From NCBI GenBank assembly GCA_964569055.1, contig CAZMSZ010000340.1, forward strand, positions 1-8,441: a stretch of 8,441 nt of DNA, written 5' to 3'. The notes under the pieces are model-generated. The model was not told where the DNA came from and ran no database searches. It saw only the letters and a list, made by a program, of their open reading frames with translations. Shown here piece by piece: positions 1 to 5,191 of this stretch (positions are counted from its first letter, which is position 1; every line of letters starts with the position of its first letter). This stretch comes from JAWLGW01 sp964569055 (GTDB taxonomy: Bacteria > Planctomycetota > J058). Position numbers and translations under genes: made by a program.

Positions 1-1932
1 GACCGCGTGCTTCTCCATGTACTCGGACATGTCGATCCGGACCATGGCCTCCTCGGTGTCGAACAGGAACGCCGCCAGGGCCTTGGCGAGCTCCGTCTTG
101 CCGACGCCGGTGGGCCCCAAGAACAGGAACGAGCCGATCGGGCGGTTCGGGTCCTGCAGCTCGGCGCGGGCGCGGCGGACCGCGGCGGCCACGCTGGCGA
201 CCGCCTCGCGCTGGCCGACCACCCGCTCGGCGAGGCGCTCCTCCATGCGGAGCAGCTTCTCGCGCGTGCCCTCGAGCATGCGCTCCACGGGGATCCCGGT
301 CCAGCGCGCCACGACCGCGGCGATGTCCTCCTCGGCCACCTCCTCGCGCAGGAGGCGCGGCTGGTCCGCGCGGGCGTGCAGGGCCGCCTGGAGCTGCTGC
401 AGCTCCTTCTCCAGCCCGGGCAGCGTGGAGTAGCGCAGCTCCGCCAGCCGGCCGAGGTCGCCCTTGCGCTCGAGCTGCTGCTCCTCGAGCTTGGTCTGCT
501 CGATCTTCTCCTTCAGCTCGCGGATCCGGCCGATCTCGCGCTTCTCGTTCTCCCAGCGGGCCCGCAGCTGCGAGAGGCGCTCGCGCTGGTCGGCCAGCTC
601 CTTCTGGATCCGCCCCAGGCGCTCCTTGCTCTCGGCGTCCTTCTCCTTCTTGAGCGCCTGCTCCTCGACCTCGAGCGAGAGGATCCGGCGCGAGAGCTGG
701 TCGATCTCGACCGGCGAGGAGTCGAGCTGCATGCGCAGCCCGCTGGCCGCCTCGTCGACGAGGTCGATCGCCTTGTCGGGCAAGAAGCGCTCGGCGATGT
801 AGCGGTGCGACAGGCGCGCCGCCGCGACCAGGGCCGCGTCCTGGATCCGCACGCCGTGGTAGACCTCGTAGCGCTCCTTGAGCCCGCGCAGGATCGTGAG
901 CGTGTCCTCGACCGAGGGCTCGCCCACGAACACCGGCTGGAAGCGCCGCTCGAGCGCCTTGTCCTTCTCGACGTGCTCGCGGTACTCGTCGAGGGTGGTG
1001 GCGCCCACGCAGCGCAGCTCGCCGCGCGCGAGGGCCGGCTTGAGCAGCTGCGCCGCGTCCTGGGCGCCCTCCGCCTTGCCGGCGCCGACGACGGTGTGCA
1101 GCTCGTCGATGAACAGGATGATCGCCCCCTCGGCCGCCTCGATCTCCTTGAGCAGCGCCTTGAGCCGGTCCTCGAACTCGCCGCGGTACTTGGTGCCGGC
1201 CACCAGGGCGCCCATGTCGAGCGCGAGCACGCGCTTGTCCTTGAGCCCCTCGGGCACGTCGCCGGCGACGATCCGCAGCGCGAGCCCCTCGGCGATCGCG
1301 GTCTTACCCACCCCGGGCTCGCCGATCAGCACCGGGTTGTTCTTGGTGCGGCGGCTGAGCACCTGCATCACGCGCCGGATCTCGTCGTCGCGCCCGATCA
1401 CCGGGTCGAGCTTGCCGGCGCGCGCGAACGCGGTCAGGTCGCGGGTGTACTTGGCGAGGGCCTGGTACTTCTCCTCGGGCTCGCGGTCGGTCACGCGCTG
1501 CCCGCCGCGGATCGTCTTGAGCGCCTGCAGGACCACGTCCTGCGTCACCCCGACCTGCGCGAGCAGGTCGGCCCACGGGCCGTCGACCTGCGTCAGCGCG
1601 ACCAGGAGGTGCTCGGTCGAGATGAACTCGTCGCCGAGGTCCTTCATGACGCGCTCGGCCTTGGCGAACACCTTGTCGAGCGCGGGGTCCATGCCGAGCG
1701 TCCCGCCCTGGGCCTTGGGCAGGCGGTCGAGCGCGCCGACCAGCCGCGCGCCCAGGACCTGCGGCGCGGCGCCGACCTTCTCCAGCACGGGGCGCACGAC
1801 CCCGTCCTCCTGCTGCACCAGCGCGAACAACAGGTGCAGCGGCCCGAGCTGGGGGTTGCCGCTCTTGGTGGCCAGGTCCTTGGCCGCGAGCAGGGCCTCG
1901 TGCGACTTGATCGTGAGCTTGTCGAGGTTCAT
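1..1932 (-). CDS. clpB: ATP-dependent disaggregase ClpB, C-terminus cut off by the window edge
   Basis: ClpB is a cytoplasmic hexameric AAA+ ATPase that, with the DnaK system, pulls proteins out of aggregates. The window holds residues 1-644 of a protein that is normally about 860 long; the reading frame is still open at base 1. In order: Clp N-domain (about 1-145, starting MNLDKLTIKSHEAL); first AAA+ module with Walker A GEPGVGKT (Lys210) and Walker B ILFIDEL (Asp276-Glu277); a long charged coiled-coil middle domain (about 405-515), which separates ClpB from ClpA; a WTGIPV motif near 540; and the second AAA+ module with Walker A GPTGVGKT (Lys612). The last visible residues, YMEKHAV, match the conserved ClpB segment after that site. 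The start at 1932 follows a strong ribosome binding site, GGAGGGAGG, four bases upstream. No CIRCE element or clear heat-shock promoter is visible. The gene lies 171 bp after the lipoprotein gene and is probably transcribed separately. Family assignment is near certain. Confidence 0.97.
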   Translation of the reverse strand, partial: MNLDKLTIKSHEALLAAKDLATKSGNPQLGPLHLLFALVQQEDGVVRPVLEKVGAAPQVLGARLVGALDRLPKAQGGTLGMDPALDKVFAKAERVMKDLGDEFISTEHLLVALTQVDGPWADLLAQVGVTQDVVLQALKTIRGGQRVTDREPEEKYQALAKYTRDLTAFARAGKLDPVIGRDDEIRRVMQVLSRRTKNNPVLIGEPGVGKTAIAEGLALRIVAGDVPEGLKDKRVLALDMGALVAGTKYRGEFEDRLKALLKEIEAAEGAIILFIDELHTVVGAGKAEGAQDAAQLLKPALARGELRCVGATTLDEYREHVEKDKALERRFQPVFVGEPSVEDTLTILRGLKERYEVYHGVRIQDAALVAAARLSHRYIAERFLPDKAIDLVDEAASGLRMQLDSSPVEIDQLSRRILSLEVEEQALKKEKDAESKERLGRIQKELADQRERLSQLRARWENEKREIGRIRELKEKIEQTKLEEQQLERKGDLGRLAELRYSTLPGLEKELQQLQAALHARADQPRLLREEVAEEDIAAVVARWTGIPVERMLEGTREKLLRMEERLAERVVGQREAVASVAAAVRRARAELQDPNRPIGSFLFLGPTGVGKTELAKALAAFLFDTEEAMVRIDMSEYMEKHAV

Positions 1933-2103
1933 GCGCCTCCCTCCGGGGCAGGGCGGTAGCGCGCCGCCGTACGCGGAGAACCTCGCGCATATCCAGTGCC
2001 CGTCGCAACCTGCCGCAACTTCGCGGGTTGTTCGGGGGTCCTCATGCCACGGTGACAGCGCCGCCCGAGGAGGCGCCGTTCTGACTCGCGGCGCGGCGGC
2101 GCG
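1933..2103. other. Intergenic gap upstream of clpB
   Basis: This 171-bp gap should contain the clpB promoter and leader. Immediately before clpB is the Shine-Dalgarno sequence GGAGGGAGG (about 1937-1945, read on minus). Further upstream on the minus strand, GTTGCGG and GTTGCGA repeat close together, followed by GATATG, but no -35/-10 pair has good sequence and spacing. A sigma-32-type CTTGAA/CCCCAT pair and a CIRCE palindrome were looked for by eye and not found. I see no clear intrinsic terminator for the lipoprotein gene here. Confidence 0.5.
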
Positions 2104-2679
2104 TTACGGCTCGCGCGCGCGCGCCGACTCGGCCGCGACCAGGGTCACGCCGCGATGGGAGAGCACGAGGTGGAGCCTGCCGTCGGCGGCGACCCAGCTC
2201 TCCAGCACCAACGGCTCGCCCGCGCCGCCCGCCGCGGGCTCGGCCTGAGCGCGAGGCGGCTCGCCCTCGGCGGGCGGCTCCTCGCGCAGGAACGCGGGGA
2301 CGGCCAGCTCGTCGGCCACCAGGCGGAGCTGCCCTCCCGCCCGCACGCTCTCCTCGAGCGTGCGCAGCAGCAGCGCGGCGTCGGCGCCGAGCTCGGCGCG
2401 GTCCTCGACGGGGCGGGCGTCGACCAGCGCCAGCTCGGGGAAGTCGCGCGAGCGCGACACCCCCTCGGGCCAGGTCGGCAGCTCGGAGAGCAGCCAGCCC
2501 ACCGCCTGGCGGGTCTGGCTCGGGCCGGGCGGCGGCCCGTTCCAGCGGGCGAACGCCGCGTCGGCCGGCACCACGACGGGTCGCCGCGGGCGGGCGCAGC
2601 CGGGCGCGAGCGAGGCGAGCAGCGCCAGCGCGAGCGCCGACGTGAGCCACGAGCCGAGGGTGCCCGCCCGCCCGCTCAC
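2104..2679 (-). CDS. Putative LpoB-like outer-membrane lipoprotein
   Basis: Predicted 191-residue lipoprotein. The N-terminus has a short positive region, a hydrophobic stretch (about 11-25) and a lipobox-like LAPGC with Cys28 as the lipidation site; Ala at -3 and Pro at -2 depart from the usual L-A/S-G-C. The mature part has a layout seen in LpoB-type proteins: an early helix (QAVGWLLSELPTWPEGV), then a strand with PELALVDARPVEDRAELGAD, then LLRTLEESVRAGGQLRLVADE. LpoB itself activates the peptidoglycan synthase PBP1B in enterobacteria; whether this protein does so is unknown, and the resemblance is by pattern only. The middle (about 140-160) is a low-complexity Pro/Glu/Ala segment. The GTG start at 2679 overlaps the stop of the zinc-ribbon gene as GTGA, which indicates translational coupling; a longer same-frame reading through the upstream genes is an artefact of the GC-rich sequence. 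Confidence 0.6.
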   Translation of the reverse strand: MSGRAGTLGSWLTSALALALLASLAPGCARPRRPVVVPADAAFARWNGPPPGPSQTRQAVGWLLSELPTWPEGVSRSRDFPELALVDARPVEDRAELGADAALLLRTLEESVRAGGQLRLVADELAVPAFLREEPPAEGEPPRAQAEPAAGGAGEPLVLESWVAADGRLHLVLSHRGVTLVAAESARAREP

Positions 2680-2930
2680 GGGCCCCCGGGCGGGATCGGC
2701 GCCGCGGCCCAGGCCGCCAGCGCGACCCCTGTGGCCGCGAGCCCGCAGAGCGCGTACACGATCAGCACCACCGCGTTGCTGGCGCCGGTGGCCGCGTCGA
2801 ACGTCCGCCCGCAGTCGAGGCACCGCACGTGGTCGGCCAGGGCAGGGAGCAGCCACCACCGTCCGGCGGGGGTCGCGCGCGTCCCGCCGCAGCAGAAGCA
2901 AGGGGCCGTCTCGACCACGGCTTCGGCCAC
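2676..2930 (-). CDS. Small zinc-ribbon protein with one transmembrane helix
   Basis: An 84-residue protein of unknown function. Residues 11-40 form a zinc ribbon: Cys11-x-x-Cys14 (inside CFCCGG) and Cys37-x-x-Cys40 (CLDC), about 22 residues apart. A hydrophobic helix follows at about 54-76, so the ribbon most likely faces the cytoplasm or lies on the membrane surface. Small proteins of this layout are, as I recall, frequent in Planctomycetota genomes and lack an assigned role. The GTG start at 2930 is chosen because GAGGGG precedes it at good distance and it lies only 9 bases after the stop of the thioredoxin-like gene. Its TGA overlaps the next start (GTGA), so the three genes form a compact operon. 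A coding reading is supported by the paired cysteines and the tight packing, though it is short and has no recognised family name. Confidence 0.75.
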   Translation of the reverse strand: MAEAVVETAPCFCCGGTRATPAGRWWLLPALADHVRCLDCGRTFDAATGASNAVVLIVYALCGLAATGVALAAWAAAPIPPGGP

Positions 2931-2939
2931 GGCCGCCCC

Positions 2940-3968
2940 TCAGGACCGATCGCGCCGGGCCAGCAGCTCCTCCACGGCCAGGCGGAGGTCCCAGCGCCAG
3001 GGGCGGAGGTAGCGGACGCGCCCGGTGTGGTCGACCAGCGCGCCGTCGGGGAAGGCGCGCACGCTCCAGGCGCGCGCCACCGAGCCCTCCTGGCCGAGGC
3101 CGTCCCAGCAGTGGCGCCAGGGGGGCGCGCCGCGCTCGGCCAGCGCCGCCTCGAACCGCTCGCGCGTGTCGTCGCAGTTGACCGCGATCACCTCGAACCC
3201 GCGCGGGTGCAGCTCGGCGTAGAGCCGCTGCACCTCCTCGAACAGCGGGGCCGAGTCGCCGACCTGACTCGACCAGAACAGGACGAGCAGCACCTTGCCG
3301 CTGTAGGCGGTCAGGTCGACGGCCTCCCCGTCCCGGTCGGTGGCCCCGATCGGGCGGGGGTAGGCGCCGAGCCGGTCGAGGTTCTCGAGGGTCTCGAGCC
3401 GGTCGGACTCCTGCTCGAGCGCGCGGAGCGCGGCCTCCTTGCCGCAGGCCTCCTCCAGTCGACGCCGCCGGCCCTCCAGCTCGCGCTGGCGGCTCTTGGC
3501 CAGCGCCAGCGCGCGCGGGTCGTCGGCCGAGCCCGCCCCCAGCCGGGCCAGCTCCGCGTGGAGCAGGCGCTGCGTCGCGAGCAGCGCGATCGCGAGGGCG
3601 GTCGGGCGCCGCTCGACCGCGAACAGCTGGACCGCCCGCTCGGCGGCCGTGATCGCCTCGCTGGCCTGGGTCACCGCCTGGTCGGCCTGCAGCTTGGGCG
3701 CGAGCTCGGGATCGGGCTCGAGCGCCAGCGTCAGGCGCGCCTTCTCGAGCAGCGCCTCGGGGTCGTCGGGCGAGCGGCGCAGGTGCAGCGCGATCGCGTC
3801 GAGCGCCCGCTCCACCCGCGAGGAGCCGACGTCGCTCGCCCAGCGATCGACCAGCACGTCGACGTCCTGACGCCAGCGCTGGTCCTGCGCGCGAGCCAGC
3901 CCCGGAGCGGCGAGGAGCGCGGCCGCGAGCGCGGCGACGCGGAGGGAACGGAGGGAGGGCACGGGCAC
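2940..3968 (-). CDS. Secreted thioredoxin-fold (TlpA/AhpC-like) protein without redox cysteines
   Basis: A 342-residue exported protein. Residues 1-27 are a signal peptide (Arg7 and Arg10, then a hydrophobic core, cleavage after ARA). Residues 28-150 are helical, possibly TPR-like; residues 155-195 are highly charged and likely coiled coil. The C-terminal part from about 205 is a thioredoxin fold of the TlpA/AhpC-TSA type: KVLLVLFW (225-232), GFEVIAVNCDDTRE, and RAFPDGALVDHTGRVRYL with the expected cis-Pro at 307. Where TlpA proteins have WCxxC this one reads FWSSQVGDS, so both redox cysteines are replaced (Val236, Ser239). Three other cysteines remain (175, 265, 287), none in a CxxC pair. 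It is therefore unlikely to act as a conventional thiol-disulfide reductase; a structural or binding role is inferred. The GTG start at 3968 is preferred over an in-frame GTG at 3962 because GGGAG lies seven bases before it. The frame stays open upstream only through noncoding repeats. Confidence 0.85.
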   Translation of the reverse strand: MPVPSLRSLRVAALAAALLAAPGLARAQDQRWRQDVDVLVDRWASDVGSSRVERALDAIALHLRRSPDDPEALLEKARLTLALEPDPELAPKLQADQAVTQASEAITAAERAVQLFAVERRPTALAIALLATQRLLHAELARLGAGSADDPRALALAKSRQRELEGRRRRLEEACGKEAALRALEQESDRLETLENLDRLGAYPRPIGATDRDGEAVDLTAYSGKVLLVLFWSSQVGDSAPLFEEVQRLYAELHPRGFEVIAVNCDDTRERFEAALAERGAPPWRHCWDGLGQEGSVARAWSVRAFPDGALVDHTGRVRYLRPWRWDLRLAVEELLARRDRS

Positions 3969-3990
3969 CTCGAAGCTCCCGGCAGCGCGC
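3969..3990 (-). promoter_or_regulatory. Ribosome binding site deciding the start of the thioredoxin-like gene
   Basis: On the minus strand GGGAG (3976-3980) lies seven bases before the GTG at 3968. The other in-frame GTG, at 3962, would be 13 bases away. This favours 3968 and gives an N-terminus that makes a well-proportioned signal peptide. Confidence 0.6.
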
Positions 3991-4005
3991 CCGCCGGGGC
4001 CGTGG

Positions 4006-4034
4006 AGGATACGGGGGGGCGTGGGATCCGTCCA
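4006..4034 (-). promoter_or_regulatory. Putative sigma-70-type promoter of the thioredoxin-like/zinc-ribbon/lipoprotein operon
   Basis: Read on the minus strand: TGGACG (4029-4034), a 17-base spacer, then TATCCT (4006-4011). Each box matches 4 of 6 consensus positions, and the 17-base spacing is ideal. Transcription would start near 3999, giving a leader of about 30 bases that contains the ribosome binding site for the GTG at 3968. In GC-rich DNA this is a good but unproven match. The 14-bp inverted repeat lies just upstream. Confidence 0.4.
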
Positions 4035-4043
4035 GATTTCGGC

Positions 4044-4107
4044 CCGAGTTCCTCGGCTGGTTCGGTGTGAGAGGCGCACGCTGTTGGCTCTGCGCCGAGG
4101 AACTCGG
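4044..4107. repeat. 14-bp perfect inverted repeat upstream of the operon promoter
   Basis: CCGAGTTCCTCGGC at 4044-4057 is the exact reverse complement of GCCGAGGAACTCGG at 4094-4107, with a 36-base loop. Each arm is also a small hairpin by itself (CCGAG, three-base loop, CTCGG), so each arm could be a separate dyad site. It ends ten bases upstream of the putative -35 box, a position that suits a pair of operators. No T-run follows on either strand, so an ordinary intrinsic terminator is unlikely. Confidence 0.75.
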
Positions 4108-4109
4108 AT

Positions 4110-4461
4110 GGGGCGGGGCTCCGGGCTGCGGAGCTCCTCGCGGCAAGTGTGTGTGCTGCCGCTGAGAGAGCCACTCCTCGCGTGGAGATCCAGGAGCAAC
4201 GGGGCGGGGTGCCGGGCTGCGGAGCTCCTCGCGGCAAGTGTGTGTGCTGTCGCTCCTATGAGTCCGCCTCGCGTGGAGATCCAGGAGCAACGGGGCGGGG
4301 CGCCGGACTGCGAAGCTCCTCGCGGCAAGTGTGTGTGCTGTCGCTCCTATGAGTCCGCCTCGCGTGGAGATCCAGGAGCAGGGGGGCGGGCTCCGGTCGG
4401 AGGGGCTCCTCGGCGACGAACGTGAGTGCTGTCGCTGAGACCGCCACTCCTCGCCTGGAGC
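4110..4461. repeat. Tandem array of a 90-91-bp noncoding repeat
   Basis: Units begin at CTCCTCG: 4134-4224 (91 bp), 4225-4315 (91 bp), 4316-4405 (90 bp) and a partial, diverged unit 4406 to about 4461. A partial copy of the unit end precedes the array (4110-4133, GGGGCGGGGCTCCGGGCTGC and following bases). The second and third units are nearly identical over their first 65 bases. The most conserved stretch is CTCCTCGCGGCAAGTGTGTG. The first and fourth units share CTGAGA...CCACTCCTCGC where the middle two have CTCCTATGAGTCCGCCTCGC, an A-B-B-A arrangement. GCTCCT and AGGAGC recur in each unit and can pair within a unit or with the next one. The 91-base period is not a multiple of three and the reading frame shifts from unit to unit, so the array is noncoding. 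It fills most of the gap between two operons. Confidence 0.92.
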
Positions 4462-4468
4462 GTATCCG

Positions 4469-5191
4469 CTACCCGCGCACGATCTCCACGAACCGCCGCA
4501 GGAGCGCCAGGCCGTCCGGGGTGTCCGACACGGCGGTGGCCACGGCCTCGGGGTCTTGGCCCTCGCTCGCCAGGCGCGAGCTGCGCCAGGCGACGGCGAG
4601 GCGGGTCTCGAGGGCGGTCATTTCGGGGTGGAACTGGACGGACCAGGCCCGCTCGCCCCAGCGCAGGATCTGGTGGGCGTCCAGGGCGGTCCGGCCGAGG
4701 ACCGCGGGCGCGGCCGCGCCGGCGGGGAGGCGGACCACCGCGTCGTCGTGGGAGGCGTTGACCCGCACCCGCGGGCCGAAGCCGCGCAGCAGCGGGTCGT
4801 CGGCCGCGGCCTCCGACAGCTCGACCTCGATCGTGCCCACCTCCACGCCGCGCTCGTTGCGGGCCACGAGCCCGCCGGCCGCGGCGGCGAACAGCTGGTG
4901 CCCGAAGCACACGCCGAGCGCCGGGCGCCCCGAGGCGAGCACGCCGCGCGCGAGGTCGAGGGCGCGCGGCAGCCAGGGGTGCGGATCGAACACCGCCTGC
5001 GGCGAGCCCATGAAGATGAACGCCGCGGCGTCCTCGGGGACCTGCTCCTCGGGGTCGCGCAGGTCGACCACGCCCACCGGCTCGTCGAGGGCGCGCTGGA
5101 ACCACAGCGAGTAGTCGCCCACCCGCGCCCGCGTGGACGGAATCGGGACGCCCGTCCGGATCAGCACGATCGGTCCTGCCGCCACGGTCAT
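4469..5191 (-). CDS. Class I glutamine amidotransferase (GMP synthase-like GATase domain protein)
   Basis: A 240-residue stand-alone class I (triad) glutamine amidotransferase domain, a fold that releases ammonia from glutamine or hydrolyses related gamma-glutamyl bonds. The nucleophile is Cys95 in ALGVCFGHQLF and the other two triad residues are His188 and Glu190 in SVQFHPE. The segment FIFMGSPQAVFD (58-69) corresponds to the MGGP-type oxyanion motif of GMP synthase-like proteins, and ASHDD (146-150) resembles the conserved SHxD stretch before the triad His. There is no ATP pyrophosphatase domain, so it is not a complete GMP synthase; the substrate is unknown. No signal peptide is visible, so it is cytoplasmic. 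The ATG at 5191 follows GGGAGG at short spacing and overlaps the stop of the kinase gene as ATGA, so the two are translationally coupled. Its stop lies a few bases from the 91-bp repeat array, with no clear terminator. Confidence 0.88.
   Translation of the reverse strand: MTVAAGPIVLIRTGVPIPSTRARVGDYSLWFQRALDEPVGVVDLRDPEEQVPEDAAAFIFMGSPQAVFDPHPWLPRALDLARGVLASGRPALGVCFGHQLFAAAAGGLVARNERGVEVGTIEVELSEAAADDPLLRGFGPRVRVNASHDDAVVRLPAGAAAPAVLGRTALDAHQILRWGERAWSVQFHPEMTALETRLAVAWRSSRLASEGQDPEAVATAVSDTPDGLALLRRFVEIVRG

Noticed and set aside
777..781. DVTTS in the kinase VWA domain (these numbers are residues, at about 5806-5820 on the DNA) as a broken metal site.
   Set aside because: Asp-x-Thr-x-Ser is a known variant of the metal-site motif, and the accompanying DAPP motif is also seen in such VWA domains, so the site is probably intact.
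7..1959. Very long open frame on the plus strand opposite clpB.
   Set aside because: It is the antisense shadow of a GC-rich gene: Leu/Arg/Gly-rich translation with no domain, while the minus strand carries unmistakable ClpB motifs.
1960..2060. GTTGCGG / GATATG as a clpB promoter.
   Set aside because: The spacing is 19 bases and both boxes match consensus poorly; it is too weak to annotate.
2104..4290. A single 728-residue minus-strand gene running from the repeat array to the lipoprotein stop.
   Set aside because: Only its last 191 codons look like protein (signal sequence and lipobox). The rest crosses the repeats and lies out of frame with the thioredoxin-like and zinc-ribbon genes, which have good motifs and starts.
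4149..4425. Cysteine-containing small open frames on the plus strand within the repeat array.
   Set aside because: The 91-bp period shifts the frame in each unit, so the same DNA is read in different frames; there is no good ribosome binding site and no conserved peptide.
4134..4461. The repeat array as a CRISPR array.
   Set aside because: The whole 90-91-bp unit is conserved, with no short repeat alternating with unique spacers, and there are no cas genes.
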